Assembly: GCA_002354035.1 (NCBI GenBank)
Contig: DEKU01000042.1
Coordinates: 35,559 to 98,230, forward strand
DNA from: Bacteroidales bacterium UBA2714
GTDB taxonomy: Bacteria > Bacteroidota > Bacteroidia > Bacteroidales > P3
DNA: 62,672 nucleotides
Direction of reading: 5' to 3'
The position numbers and the translations under genes were made by a program. This document shows, piece after piece, positions 27,003 through 38,452 of this stretch (within the stretch, counting starts at the first letter, position 1; every line of letters starts with the position of its first letter). A model generated the notes under the pieces. That model was not told the origin of the DNA and searched no databases. It was given only the letters and a program-made list of their open reading frames with translations.

Positions 27003-27803
27003 ATGACCCAACCATCCCTGCCCCACACCCAGCCCTCCTCCTCCGGCCCCATCCTGCCCCGGCTGGCAGACAAACTGCGCCTCAGCCCTGATCAACGCCA
27101 ATGGCTCGGCCGCCATTGGAAAATACTCGACAACAGCTGGCTCAAAATCATCGCCCTGCTGCTGATGACCATCGACCACACCGCTGCCTTCCTGCTCATC
27201 CACCACCCCGCCTTCATCACCCCCCTTTTCTTCATCGGCTCCCGCCCCGTGCGCATCTACACCCTCATGCGGATGCTCGGCAGGCTGGCATTTCCCCTCT
27301 TCGCCTTCATGCTTGTGGAGGGCTTCGAGCACACCCACAACCGCTTCAAATACGGGCGCAACCTCTTCCTCTTCGCCCTCATCTCCGAGTTGCCCTGGAA
27401 CCTTGCCCACAGCGGCACACTCCTCTTCCCCCTGCAAAACATCTTCTTCACCCTCTTTTTGGGCTACCTGGGCATCTGCGCCCTCCACTATTTAGGGTCG
27501 CGACGCCTGTTCCAACTCGTCGTGCTGCTGGGCCTGCTGATTCTGTCCATCGTGCTGCGTGTCGACTATGGCTGCGCCGGCTTCGGAATCATCCTGTTGT
27601 TCTACCTGCTGCGCTCCCACCCCATTCCGCGGGCCATAGTGGGCTGCTGCCTACTCCCCAGCCGGTGGGTGGCTGGCCTGGCCTTTATTCCCATAAGCAT
27701 GTACAACGGCAAGCGCGGTTTCATCAAAGGCCCGGTGGGCAAATACCTCTGCTATCTCTACTACCCCCTCCATCTCTTCGTCTTCTACCTCCTGCTGCGC
27801 TGA
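27003..27803 (+). CDS. TraX family integral membrane protein
   Basis: A 266-residue polytopic protein with about seven membrane segments. It shows the TraX pattern: SWLKIIALLLMTIDHTAAF, then RMLGRLAFPLFAFMLVEGF, then GFGIILLFYLL, and a YNGKRG and YYPLHLFVFYLLL ending. F-plasmid TraX N-acetylates pilin. Chromosomal relatives are of unknown or acyltransferase-like function, and no conjugation genes are nearby, so a role in conjugation is unlikely. It stands alone. Confidence 0.85.
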   Translation: MTQPSLPHTQPSSSGPILPRLADKLRLSPDQRQWLGRHWKILDNSWLKIIALLLMTIDHTAAFLLIHHPAFITPLFFIGSRPVRIYTLMRMLGRLAFPLFAFMLVEGFEHTHNRFKYGRNLFLFALISELPWNLAHSGTLLFPLQNIFFTLFLGYLGICALHYLGSRRLFQLVVLLGLLILSIVLRVDYGCAGFGIILLFYLLRSHPIPRAIVGCCLLPSRWVAGLAFIPISMYNGKRGFIKGPVGKYLCYLYYPLHLFVFYLLLR

Positions 27804-27906
27804 CCACCTCCGCCCCCAGTCCCCACCCCCTCACCGACCATTCCCAACCTCCTCCCCAGCCCCTAAGCCCATTCCCTCAACTCTCGTTCGAAGCCAAAAG
27901 CCCCCC

Positions 27907-27955
27907 AGTTCCCCGTTCGTTCTTCGATAAATGAACGATGAACGAACGGGGAACT
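27907..27955. repeat. Long perfect inverted repeat
   Basis: AGTTCCCCGTTCGTTC (27907-27922) and GAACGAACGGGGAACT (27940-27955) are exact complements around a 17-base spacer. No T run follows on either strand, so a simple terminator is unlikely. It could be a processed hairpin, a protein site or a small mobile remnant. Confidence 0.7.
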
Positions 27956-28209
27956 GACATCCATCACGCATCAATGAGGGGGAGCCTGGCCGACAGCTGT
28001 GGGTCGGCAAACCGTGCCAGCCTTTGGGATGGCGGCGTTTAGGCAGCATCTGGCCTGCGGCGCAGGGCAGACAACAGGGTCAACCATGGCGGACTTGAAA
28101 CAACTAAGCCACAGGCCACTGACCCCCCAACACCAGAGACAGAAGGACAACAAAACGGCGGTACGACAACAAAAAAAAGGAAAAAAGTTTACAATATAAA
28201 AAAAAAGAG

Positions 28210-28217
28210 TATATTTG
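28210..28217 (+). promoter_or_regulatory. -7 element for the 1719-residue surface protein
   Basis: TATATTTG matches TAnnTTTG, 34 bases before the ATG. GTTTAC about 19 bases upstream could serve as a weak -33. Confidence 0.55.
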
Positions 28218-28251
28218 TAATTGGAATATGCACCCTTAAAACAATACCAAT

Positions 28252-31200
28252 ATGAAGTATATCAAGCTATTATCCGTCATTGTAGTAATATATCTGTCCG
28301 CATTGGGAAACAATGTATATTGTAATGTCTTGGCTATGGGTGCCGCCTCTGGCTGTGCCGACGTGGACGACTCATGCACCATCACCTCGCTGCCCTACGA
28401 GGAGACGTTCGACAGTTGTGCCGCCTTCATAGGAAGTTTTCCGCCCTGCTGGCAACGGATGTATATCAGTTCTTCGTACAATCCGGGTGGGATGTTTTTG
28501 CAAATCATTGGCACTGATACAGTTTTAGCGTTCGAATACCACACCCAGGAGAAGCAATATGTGGCTCTGCCCAAGGTGGACGGCACACTTTTGGCCAACC
28601 ACAGGCTATATTTGGATCTCAAATACCAGTATGTAAATACTTCAAACCAATCGGCCACGATAGTAGGCGCGATGACCAATCCGTTAGACAGCAGCACATT
28701 CCGGCCCATACAGTATTTACGGCCAAATCCACTGAAACGGGCGACGGTGTCACTGAGCAGTTTTTCTACCAACGAGTATATAGTCGTTCGGTCACAACTG
28801 TCAACAAGTCATTCTTTTCACATCAAAAGTGTGGCAATCAGGGAGCTGTCCGATTATGGGCTGGTGACTAACTTCAGGAGAACAAAGATTGGGAGCACAG
28901 CCATGGCTTTGGAGTGGGACTATCTGCCCGGCATCGACAACGGGGAGGAGCTGTTCAGGGTGAAGGCATACGCCTCGGGGCAAACCTCACCCTTAGCCAC
29001 CATTGTCACCTCCCGCCGCTTAGCCCTGATGAACGGGTTCGACGCGGCGCACAACCCCTATCGGCTGACGATTGAGCCGCTACTTATCGACGGTGCCGAC
29101 ACCTTGAGCGGTGGTGTGCAAGACTCCATAATATTCAATGCATCTTATCCTTATGGATGTCCAGCGCCCTTGGCGGTTCTTACCGAAATAGATGACGACA
29201 GCGTCACCGTGGAATGGGTGGGACAGGACACCAACACGTTGTGGAGCATACAACTGCAGCCTGTGATGTCCCCGCCGCAACCTTGGCAAGTGATAGCCAC
29301 CAATGTGACCGGCACACGCTACAGGCTGGGTGGCTTTGAGGCTGGGCAGCAATACAAGATTGCGGTCACATCGCCATGTTCGGCCATATTACAGGCAAAC
29401 ACCGTGAATTACGCCACACCTTGCCCACCGTATGTCACGATACCTTTCGAGGAGGATTTCGATAGGTTCAACAACTATTGCTGGCTCAGCACTTCATTGG
29501 GGTCCTATACATCATCATCCCATGGCAATTGGTTCTTGAACATGTATCTTAGCTCCTTTCATGTGGCTATGCCTCGATTCAATGTTCCGCTGGACAGTTT
29601 GACATTGAGCGGTTTGATATATGTCAACAGTAGCGTCACGGGTTCGGGGCTTGTGGCAGGGGTGCTGCCCGAGGGAGGGGTACTGCCCACGGACTTCGTA
29701 GCGATGGACACTATCGTGACAACGCATAGGGCCTGGGAGCAGTTTGTGGTTGACTATAGCGGATGTCCCTATCCCAACGGGCGAATAGCCTTTAAGCGCT
29801 TTGGGAATGCCTCTGTGAATCTGGACAACCTGCGGGTGGATTACCCGCCCTCGTGCCAATTGCCCACACAAATTGTCGACTCGGTTGTCACCACCCATTC
29901 GGCCCAGATAACATGGCGACCCGTAGCGGGAGCGCTGGGCTATGAGGTGGAATACGGCCCGCACGGCTTTGCCCACGGGACGGGCAGCACGGTGAGCGTA
30001 GTGACGAACCATGCCACACTGACGGGGCTGAACCCTTCGAGCCACTATGACTATTATGTGAGGACATTTTGTGCCAACCGCGACACTTCGGTATGGACTA
30101 TTCCGATGTCGATAGTCACCGACTGCGGCGATATAAGCCAGCTGCCATACGTCGAAGACCTGAGTGCATGGGACGAGGGGACATGGTCGGGATGCTGGAT
30201 TACCAACTTTTCCAGTTTCCCGTACCTCGGCGTCGGGTATGTGACGCTGCCTGACAGGCGGGAGGTAAAATCGTTAGTCTTAGGGAATGGTAACTATTCA
30301 GGGATAGTGTGTCTGCCCCGTTTAGGAAGAGTATTCCGCGCGCAGTATCTCCAAGCAACCTTTACGGTGTGGATGCAGCAATACCAGTCTTACTATTATA
30401 ACCCTTATGGCTCCAACCCCAGTAACCCGATGGAGACTCCGGCAATTGAGGTGGGCGTAGGCATATATGGGGCATCGACTAATGGTTATACTCCTATCGA
30501 CACGTTGCCCCTCACGTACTTCCCCACCACCCACGAGGTGAGTTTTGCCAATTACACCGACAGCGGCCGGTATATATGCTTACGCTTGTTGGACAACGAT
30601 CATTATTCAGCTTTTCTTAACTATGCGATGATAGATATGGCATCGTATTGCATCCATCCCGACAGGCTGTCAACCACCGCGGTGGGCAACACACAGGCTC
30701 AGCTCAGCTGGAGAGACCAGAGCGAGGCCTCGGAATGGCTGATAGAGGTGGGTCCCCGTGGCCATCTCGACGACAGCGCCACAGTGATAGTGACCAACAA
30801 CAACCCTTATCTGCTTACCGGTCTGCAAGCGGGCAAGGAGTATGAATGGCGGGTGCAGAGCATTTGCAGCGCAGCCGACTCGTCGGGGTGGTCGTTGCAG
30901 AGCGCCACGTTCCAAACCCAGCCGTTTGCTGCCCCAGTGCCTTACTCGTGTGATTTCGACGACCCGGCCGAGGCCCACCGCTGGCTGACCCAAAGCTATC
31001 ACTCGGGGGCTGTGGAGATGGGCTGGAGCTACGGCGCCCTGAACGATGGTTCGGGCAGTATGGGCTACACCATGCTCCTGGACTCCAACACAACAGCCAA
31101 TCATCCCTTCCGCCAAGGATACCTGTTTGTAAATTCCTTGATATATCGCGATGTGGACTTTGGCTCGACAGACTCCTTGCGTAGGAGGTACACCATTTCC

Positions 31201-33411
31201 TTCCGTGCCCGAGGCATCACCACTAACCACTCTACGGGGGTGATGAAGGTATATCTGGCCAATCCGGAAGCGATACCCCTCAATACCTTCAACTATCTGG
31301 CCACTCCGTGGGAGAACGACTCGCTCTACTTGCTGGCCGACCATGTGGGGGACAGCAGCTGGCAGACCTACTCCATTGACCTGGACACCCTCTCGGGCAT
31401 AAAACGTCTTGTCTTCTATGCTACGAGTTACTATTACTACCACAACGAACAGCCTGTGATGTTCCAGATAGACGATGTGGAGATATACCAAAACGAGTGT
31501 CCAAGACCTTTCGACCTCCGTACCACCCATGTCACGGACAGCATGGCCCAACTGACGTGGTACGGATCTTCTGCCGAGCAATATGTAGTGCACTGGGGCA
31601 ATGCCGACACCGCGACCAATCCCTCGCACATCCTGCACTGCGACACGGTGTCCACCAACCAGATTGCCTTGACAGGCCTTCTGCCCAATAACCGCTACGG
31701 AATACAGGTGCAACAGATTTGCCCCGGCGGGGTCCTCTCTTCGATGTCGGAGCCTTACAGTTTCAGCACTCTGCTGTGCGACAGTCTGCGTTGCGACTCG
31801 GCCCTGGCGCCGTCGCTGCTTTCCTCCGAGTCCACCATCCTGCCCGTATCGCTCAACCATCAATTCTCCTATTCGCAGCAAATCTATCCCGCCAGCCAGT
31901 TTGGGGGAACGGGCATCATCCATGCCATAAACCTTCGCTACAACCTCACCGCTCCCGACTCGGCAGTGAACCACTACCTCGTCTATATCGGCCACACCGA
32001 CAAAACGGCGTTTGCCAACGCCAACGACTATGTCGACCCCGAAACCCTCAGCATCGTCCATGCCGGACCCCTGCCGCAAGGTGAGGGCTGGCACAAGATT
32101 GTATTTGAAGCCCCCTTCCACTACAACGGCACCGACAACCTCGTCCTGGCCATCTTCAGCAACAACAACACGGCCAAACCCATAGGCAACCTGATGGCCT
32201 CCACCTCACTGCAAACCACCATCGAAGTGCGCGGCAACACATCGATGGACTACCCGACGCTCGATGCGTTGAACCGCTATGGTGGCAGCCGCAACATATT
32301 CCCCCTGCGCAGCCAAGCCACCTTTGATTTCTGCCCCCAATGTCAGTGTATACAACCCCAACTGCTATCACCACAGCTTCACTACAACTGGGTAAGACTG
32401 CACTGGCATCAGGATGTCGCCGAACGGCACGAAATCAGTTATCGGCCACTTTCCAGTCGGACCTGGAGCCAGGTGATCACCACCACCGACTCGTGCCTGT
32501 CGTTGACAGGGATTGTGCCCGGCTTGCCGTACATCTACCGCGTGCGCAACGCCTGCCCGGAATATCCCGAACGCAACTGGTCCTACGGGATGTTCCAGAC
32601 TTCACAAACCATCTGCCCTGCCCCGGAGAACTTCCATCTGGCCAATCTCACACCCTATGAAGTCTCGTTCCGGTGGACACTCGACACTGCGCTGCACACC
32701 TACTACATCCACCTGTTCAACACCATCTACGACTCCACCATCACCACCTCGGGCGACACCGCCACATTCTACAACCTGCTGCATGGCGTCACATACAGGG
32801 CAGCAATACAGGCCACCTGCGGCACCATGGAAACGGGCGGATACTGGAGCGACACCATTGAGTTCACCACCCCCACCTGCCCCGATGCCACTGACCTCAC
32901 CTACTCCAGCATCGGCAGCCACAGCATCGACCTGGACTGGGTCAGCGACTCCATGGCCCAGGAGTGGGAAATCATCTATGGCTCGGTAGGTTTTGCCTTG
33001 GATTATGGCACCTCCGTCTTCGCCTCCCACCACCCCTACACCCTCACCGGTCTGGAAGCCGAAACGGAATATGAAGCCTTTGTGCGGGCCTACTGCGGCA
33101 CCGGGTACTTCAGCGAGCAGTGGTCCAACCGCATTATCTTCACCACACATTCCGCCGGCATCGCCTCTGCCCATCACCAGCCCACCTTCACCGTGAGCCC
33201 CAACCCTGCCAGAGGCCAATTTGTCGTCACCTTTGCCGACCACAACATCCGCTCGGCACAGATAGTGCTGCGCGACGTCCGCGGAAGCATAGTCTCCGAG
33301 CACCGCTCTGACGGCCAACCCTTAAAGTTTGCCCATTGCCGACCCGGCGTATACTACATCACCGTGATTACAGACACATGGTCCGACACTCGGAAGATTA
33401 TTGTTGAGTGA
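28252..33411 (+). CDS. Giant T9SS cargo with fibronectin-III-like repeats
   Basis: A 1719-residue exported protein. A signal peptide (about residues 1-28) leads into several jelly-roll-like modules alternating with fibronectin type III-like domains. The latter repeat the pattern WxxxxxAxxYEVEYGP, then a LTGLxPxxxYxxxVR loop (for example at about 560-625, 815-880 and 1610-1670). The C-terminus from TFTVSPNPARGQF to KIIVE is a Por secretion/type A T9SS sorting domain. No catalytic motif is visible. It is a likely surface adhesin or glycan-binding protein. It has its own promoter and is followed closely by dnaG. Confidence 0.88.
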   Translation: MKYIKLLSVIVVIYLSALGNNVYCNVLAMGAASGCADVDDSCTITSLPYEETFDSCAAFIGSFPPCWQRMYISSSYNPGGMFLQIIGTDTVLAFEYHTQEKQYVALPKVDGTLLANHRLYLDLKYQYVNTSNQSATIVGAMTNPLDSSTFRPIQYLRPNPLKRATVSLSSFSTNEYIVVRSQLSTSHSFHIKSVAIRELSDYGLVTNFRRTKIGSTAMALEWDYLPGIDNGEELFRVKAYASGQTSPLATIVTSRRLALMNGFDAAHNPYRLTIEPLLIDGADTLSGGVQDSIIFNASYPYGCPAPLAVLTEIDDDSVTVEWVGQDTNTLWSIQLQPVMSPPQPWQVIATNVTGTRYRLGGFEAGQQYKIAVTSPCSAILQANTVNYATPCPPYVTIPFEEDFDRFNNYCWLSTSLGSYTSSSHGNWFLNMYLSSFHVAMPRFNVPLDSLTLSGLIYVNSSVTGSGLVAGVLPEGGVLPTDFVAMDTIVTTHRAWEQFVVDYSGCPYPNGRIAFKRFGNASVNLDNLRVDYPPSCQLPTQIVDSVVTTHSAQITWRPVAGALGYEVEYGPHGFAHGTGSTVSVVTNHATLTGLNPSSHYDYYVRTFCANRDTSVWTIPMSIVTDCGDISQLPYVEDLSAWDEGTWSGCWITNFSSFPYLGVGYVTLPDRREVKSLVLGNGNYSGIVCLPRLGRVFRAQYLQATFTVWMQQYQSYYYNPYGSNPSNPMETPAIEVGVGIYGASTNGYTPIDTLPLTYFPTTHEVSFANYTDSGRYICLRLLDNDHYSAFLNYAMIDMASYCIHPDRLSTTAVGNTQAQLSWRDQSEASEWLIEVGPRGHLDDSATVIVTNNNPYLLTGLQAGKEYEWRVQSICSAADSSGWSLQSATFQTQPFAAPVPYSCDFDDPAEAHRWLTQSYHSGAVEMGWSYGALNDGSGSMGYTMLLDSNTTANHPFRQGYLFVNSLIYRDVDFGSTDSLRRRYTISFRARGITTNHSTGVMKVYLANPEAIPLNTFNYLATPWENDSLYLLADHVGDSSWQTYSIDLDTLSGIKRLVFYATSYYYYHNEQPVMFQIDDVEIYQNECPRPFDLRTTHVTDSMAQLTWYGSSAEQYVVHWGNADTATNPSHILHCDTVSTNQIALTGLLPNNRYGIQVQQICPGGVLSSMSEPYSFSTLLCDSLRCDSALAPSLLSSESTILPVSLNHQFSYSQQIYPASQFGGTGIIHAINLRYNLTAPDSAVNHYLVYIGHTDKTAFANANDYVDPETLSIVHAGPLPQGEGWHKIVFEAPFHYNGTDNLVLAIFSNNNTAKPIGNLMASTSLQTTIEVRGNTSMDYPTLDALNRYGGSRNIFPLRSQATFDFCPQCQCIQPQLLSPQLHYNWVRLHWHQDVAERHEISYRPLSSRTWSQVITTTDSCLSLTGIVPGLPYIYRVRNACPEYPERNWSYGMFQTSQTICPAPENFHLANLTPYEVSFRWTLDTALHTYYIHLFNTIYDSTITTSGDTATFYNLLHGVTYRAAIQATCGTMETGGYWSDTIEFTTPTCPDATDLTYSSIGSHSIDLDWVSDSMAQEWEIIYGSVGFALDYGTSVFASHHPYTLTGLEAETEYEAFVRAYCGTGYFSEQWSNRIIFTTHSAGIASAHHQPTFTVSPNPARGQFVVTFADHNIRSAQIVLRDVRGSIVSEHRSDGQPLKFAHCRPGVYYITVITDTWSDTRKIIVE

Positions 33412-33434
33412 TTGGTTTTTTTTTCGTATCTTTG
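33404..33434 (+). promoter_or_regulatory. dnaG promoter
   Basis: TATCTTTG (33427-33434) fits TAnnTTTG, with TTG at 33404-33406 twenty bases upstream, inside the end of the previous gene. The dnaG ATG follows the -7 box by ten bases, so the mRNA would be nearly leaderless. Confidence 0.6.
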
Positions 33435-33444
33435 CAGCCCGAAA

Positions 33445-35445
33445 ATGATCAAGAAGGAAACCATCGACCGCATCATGGATGCCACCCGTATAGAAGAGGT
33501 GGTAGGTGAGTTTGTATCGCTGAAAAAGCGGGGTGCCAACCACATAGGGTGCTGTCCCTTCCACAACGAAAAGACCCCATCCTTCTATGTCTCACCATCC
33601 AAAGGCATATTCAAATGCTTTGGCTGCGGCAAATCGGGCAACGCCGTGGGGTTCCTCATGGACCACGAGCACTACTCCTATCCCGAAGCCCTGCACTGGC
33701 TGGCCGACAAATACCACATCACCATAGAGGAAGAGCAGCTCACCGACGAGCAGAAAGAAAAACAGACCGAGCGCGACGGCCTTTTCCATGTGAGCGAGTT
33801 TGCCCAGAAATACTTTGCCGACCTGCTCTACAACAACGAGATGGGACGGGCCATCGGGTTGAGCTACTTTCACCAGCGGGGCATGAGCGACGAGATTATC
33901 AAATCCTTCGGCCTGGGCTACTGTCTGGACGAATGGGACAACTTCACCAAACACGCCCGCCAGCAAGGCTATTCCGACGCCGTGCTGGAGAAAACCGGCC
34001 TCACCATCTTCAAGGAAGAGGGCCGCTGCTTCGACCGCTTCAAGGGTCGCGTCATGTTCCCCATCTACAGCATCTCAGGCCGAGTGCTGGGATTCAGTGG
34101 CCGCACCCTCTCCAAAGAGAAACAGGTGGCCAAATATGTCAACTCTCCCGACTCGGAGATCTACGACAAGAGCCACACCCTCTACGGCCTCTTCCAAGCC
34201 CGCAACGCCATAAGCCGTGCCGACAAGTGCTACCTTGTGGAGGGCAATGTCGATGTGGTGTCTATGCACCAGTCGGGCGTATGCAACACCGTGGCCTCCT
34301 GCGGCACCTCTCTCACCGTCGAGCAGATACGCCTCATCAAACGCTACACGCCCAACGTCACCGTACTCTACGACGGCGACTCGGCGGGCATCAAGGCCGC
34401 CCTCCGCGCCGTGGGGCTCCTTTTCGAAGAAGGGATGCACGTGCGCGTGGTCCTCTTCCCCGACGGCGAAGACCCCGACAGCTACGCCCAAAAATACGGC
34501 TCAACCCAACTGCAGGAATACCTGCGCGACCACGAAGAGAACTTTGTCAACTTCAAGACCCGCGTGCTGCTCGAAGACATAGAGCACGACCCCATCCGCA
34601 AAGCCGAAGTGCTGAAAGAGATGGTGCGCACCATAGCCTTGGTGCCAGACATGATTGAACGGCAAGAGTATGTCAAACAAACCGCCTTCCGCCTCAACGT
34701 GTCCGAGACCGTCCTCACCCAAGAGCTGGCCAAAGCCATGGCCTCCAACGCTCAAAAAGCCTGGAAAGAGGAGCAGCGACGCAACTCACAACAATCCGCC
34801 CCCGACCAGCCCGAGTCCCTCCCGCCTGCCGAACCCGAGTCCGCTCCTGTGGTCGAGACCCCGGCAGTCCCCGAAAACGCCACCCGCAATGCCGAGCCGC
34901 AGGAACAACAACTGGTGCGCCTGCTCATAAACCACGGCGACAAAGAGGTGCAGCAAGATGCCGTCGACGAAGCCGGCAACCCCTGCACCATTGCCCTCCG
35001 CGTGGCCGAAATCATCGTCGACGAACTCACCTCCAACGAGCTCTCCTTCTCCAACCCCGTCTACCAGCAAATCTTCAACCTCTACCGCGACGCCGTGCAG
35101 CAAGGCACTCCGCTGCCCGACGCCAACTACTTTGCCATGAGCACCAACAGCGCCCTTCGCAACACGGCCCTCACCCTCATGCTCAACCCCTACAGCGTCA
35201 GCCCCCTGTGGATGCAGCGCAAAAACATAGCCGTCCCGTCGCCCATCACCCACCTGCGCCGCGAACTGGAAGAGTCCATCCTCTGTTTCAAACAGAAGAA
35301 ACTGGAGCAAGAACTCGAAAAAAACTCCTTCGCCCTGCGCTCCTGCACCGACCCCGACGACATGCTCATACTCATGGCCCAGCGCAAACAGCTCACCCAA
35401 CTGCGGCAAGCCGTCTGCCAACAGCTGAACCGCGTAATCGTATAA
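33445..35445 (+). CDS. dnaG: DNA primase DnaG
   Basis: Makes the RNA primers for DNA replication. Starting at the ATG at 33445 (MIKKETIDRIM) it has 666 residues. It shows the zinc-binding domain (Cys37, His40, Cys58, Cys61), the RNA-polymerase domain, and a Toprim core with Glu in EGNVDVV (266) and DGDSAG (310-315). The C-terminal helicase-interaction region follows a Pro/Glu-rich linker (about 450-485). The frame opens 11 codons earlier at a TTG, within the promoter, which I reject. It heads the dnaG, sigma-54 activator, aroA cluster. Confidence 0.97.
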   Translation: MIKKETIDRIMDATRIEEVVGEFVSLKKRGANHIGCCPFHNEKTPSFYVSPSKGIFKCFGCGKSGNAVGFLMDHEHYSYPEALHWLADKYHITIEEEQLTDEQKEKQTERDGLFHVSEFAQKYFADLLYNNEMGRAIGLSYFHQRGMSDEIIKSFGLGYCLDEWDNFTKHARQQGYSDAVLEKTGLTIFKEEGRCFDRFKGRVMFPIYSISGRVLGFSGRTLSKEKQVAKYVNSPDSEIYDKSHTLYGLFQARNAISRADKCYLVEGNVDVVSMHQSGVCNTVASCGTSLTVEQIRLIKRYTPNVTVLYDGDSAGIKAALRAVGLLFEEGMHVRVVLFPDGEDPDSYAQKYGSTQLQEYLRDHEENFVNFKTRVLLEDIEHDPIRKAEVLKEMVRTIALVPDMIERQEYVKQTAFRLNVSETVLTQELAKAMASNAQKAWKEEQRRNSQQSAPDQPESLPPAEPESAPVVETPAVPENATRNAEPQEQQLVRLLINHGDKEVQQDAVDEAGNPCTIALRVAEIIVDELTSNELSFSNPVYQQIFNLYRDAVQQGTPLPDANYFAMSTNSALRNTALTLMLNPYSVSPLWMQRKNIAVPSPITHLRRELEESILCFKQKKLEQELEKNSFALRSCTDPDDMLILMAQRKQLTQLRQAVCQQLNRVIV

Positions 35446-35475
35446 CCAACAACAACACGCCTACAATCATCACTA

Positions 35476-36741
<1,266 letters not shown>

Positions 36742-36747
36742 CCCTCC

Positions 36748-38007
36748 GTGAAGACCAACGACCTCCATATCGAGCTGCCCACCTCCAAAAGCATCAGCAA
36801 CCGCTGGCTCATCATCAACCACATAGCCGGCTATCCCTTCGTGCTGCGCAACCTCTCGCCCGCCGACGACACCCAGCTCCTCCAAACACTCCTCAGCCAG
36901 CTGCACCGCGGCACCTCCACCCATTTCCACTGCCACAACGCAGGTACCGTGGCCCGTTTCCTCTTAGCCCTGCTGGCCGTCACTCCGGGCCACTGGACCC
37001 TCGGCGGCGACCCTCGCCTCCACCGCCGTCCCTTCGCACCACTCATCAACACCCTCCGCAGCATGGGCTGCCACATCCTCTGCACCGAAGAGGAAGGCTG
37101 CCTCCCCGTGCAAATCGACGGCTACATACCCCAGCGCAAAATGGCCGAAATCGACCCCACCGCCAGCAGCCAATTCGTCTCCGCACTCCTGCTCATCGGT
37201 CCCCTCCTGCCCCAAGGCATCACCCTCACCCTCACCGACCGCCCCGCCTCCAGGCCCTATATCGACATGACCATCTCTGCCCTCACCCAAGCCGGCATCA
37301 ACACCTCCGTCAGCCCCAACCGAAGGGTCTACCGCGTAGGCCCCCTACCCCCCGCTGGGCTGAAAAAGAACTACACCGTAGCCATCGAGCGCGACTGGTC
37401 CTCGGCCTCCTACGTCTATGCCGCCGCCGCCCTCTGTCCTGGCCTCCGGCTCCGCATGCCCGGTCTGTCACTCACCGGCTCCTCCCAAGGCGACAAAGTC
37501 ACCGCCCAGATATTCGAACACCTCGGCGTCCTCACCCGCGAGGTACGCTCGCCCTACCGGGCCAACGTCCGTTCCATCACCGTGCAAGGCACCGGCCAAC
37601 ACGACACCCAACTCGAGTACAACTTCATCGACTGCCCCGACCTCATGCCCACCGTCCTCGTCTGCTGTGCCGCCCTCGGCATGCGGGCACGGCTGCGCGG
37701 CATCAAGAACCTACGCCTCAAAGAGTCCGACCGCATCGAAGCCCTGCGGCAAGAGTTCGGCAAGATGGGAGCCCGCATCACCCATACCTCCACTGAGGTA
37801 CGCCTGGCCCCCTGTGTGCTGCGACCTGCCGCACCCGTGTCCACCCACGGCGACCACCGTCTGGCCATGGCCTTCGGCATCCTCACCCTGATCCACCCCG
37901 ACCTCGTAGTGGAAGACCCAGGGCAAGTGGCCAAATCCTTTCCCGACTTCTGGAACCAACTGGACACCATCCGCAAGGCCACCATCGGCACAACCACACC
38001 ACAATAG
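36748..38007 (+). CDS. aroA: 3-phosphoshikimate 1-carboxyvinyltransferase (EPSP synthase)
   Basis: Shikimate-pathway enzyme joining shikimate 3-phosphate and PEP; cytoplasmic. The 419-residue protein uses a GTG start at 36748, required because the next residues contain the substrate motif LPTSKSISNR. It shows HNAGTVARFLLAL, QFVSALL, the FIDCPD stretch, LRLKESDRIEALR and GDHRLAMAF in family order. It follows the sigma-54 activator by six bases. That unusual association suggests operon convenience rather than function. Confidence 0.95.
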   Translation: MKTNDLHIELPTSKSISNRWLIINHIAGYPFVLRNLSPADDTQLLQTLLSQLHRGTSTHFHCHNAGTVARFLLALLAVTPGHWTLGGDPRLHRRPFAPLINTLRSMGCHILCTEEEGCLPVQIDGYIPQRKMAEIDPTASSQFVSALLLIGPLLPQGITLTLTDRPASRPYIDMTISALTQAGINTSVSPNRRVYRVGPLPPAGLKKNYTVAIERDWSSASYVYAAAALCPGLRLRMPGLSLTGSSQGDKVTAQIFEHLGVLTREVRSPYRANVRSITVQGTGQHDTQLEYNFIDCPDLMPTVLVCCAALGMRARLRGIKNLRLKESDRIEALRQEFGKMGARITHTSTEVRLAPCVLRPAAPVSTHGDHRLAMAFGILTLIHPDLVVEDPGQVAKSFPDFWNQLDTIRKATIGTTTPQ

Positions 38008-38045
38008 CCAAGCCCTACCCAGCCCCTGCCCCCATTCAAAAAACA

Positions 38046-38078
38046 GTCTCAAAAACCACACTCAATGGTTTTTGAGAC
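38046..38078. repeat. Inverted repeat after aroA
   Basis: GTCTCAAAAACCA and TGGTTTTTGAGAC form a perfect 13-pair stem with a seven-base loop, 39 bases after the aroA stop. No T run follows, but its position suggests a role in ending or stabilising the transcript. Confidence 0.6.
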
Positions 38079-38295
38079 ATGGCTCTAACAAAGTAACGGG
38101 GCATATTTTTTTCAACAGTGTCGCGTCCCACCCCCCTCGCATCATTGGCATCAGGATAGGAAAGACAGCCGTCAGGAGTTTTGGATGCAAAGCATCCTGC
38201 CACCAACAAGAATACAGACAGCAGGTTAGCATTCAATTCCACGAGCCCAAAGGCCTACAGGATTTCTCAGCATTTAAATTTTATTTATTTTCCAT

Positions 38296-38345
38296 ATTCT
38301 CTCTGTTTTATTTCTATTTTATTTCTGTGCAAGAGATAAAATAGA
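38296..38345 (+). repeat. Dispersed T-rich hairpin repeat, copy 2
   Basis: CTGTTTTATTTCTATTTTATTTCTG is present. The arms TCTATTTTAT (38313-38322) and ATAAAATAGA (38336-38345) pair perfectly. Composition, layout and position between convergent genes match copy 1. Confidence 0.6.
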
Positions 38346-38452
38346 GAAAAATCCGGATGGAAACAGAGGATACTACACGGCGGAGGGAGGGACTGGCCAG
38401 CGTCCGCGGAGGAGGACCGACGGAGAGCCGATGTGTGCCAGAGCCACACAGC

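Larger units (their letters stand above)
27804..28251. other. Intergenic region with a long palindrome
   Basis: 448 bases without a gene. It holds a 16-base inverted repeat (27907-27955), a GC-rich stretch of unknown nature (27960-28130) and the promoter of the next gene near 28210. Confidence 0.65.
38008..38452. other. Intergenic region between convergent aroA and the chromate transporter pair
   Basis: 445 bases without a gene. It contains an inverted repeat (38046-38078) and the second copy of the T-rich hairpin repeat (38296-38345). The rest shows nothing I can name. Confidence 0.6.

Noticed and set aside
30670..32121. 483-codon minus-strand frame opposite the FN3-like protein
   Set aside because: Antisense to a well-defined secreted protein; no recognisable domains.
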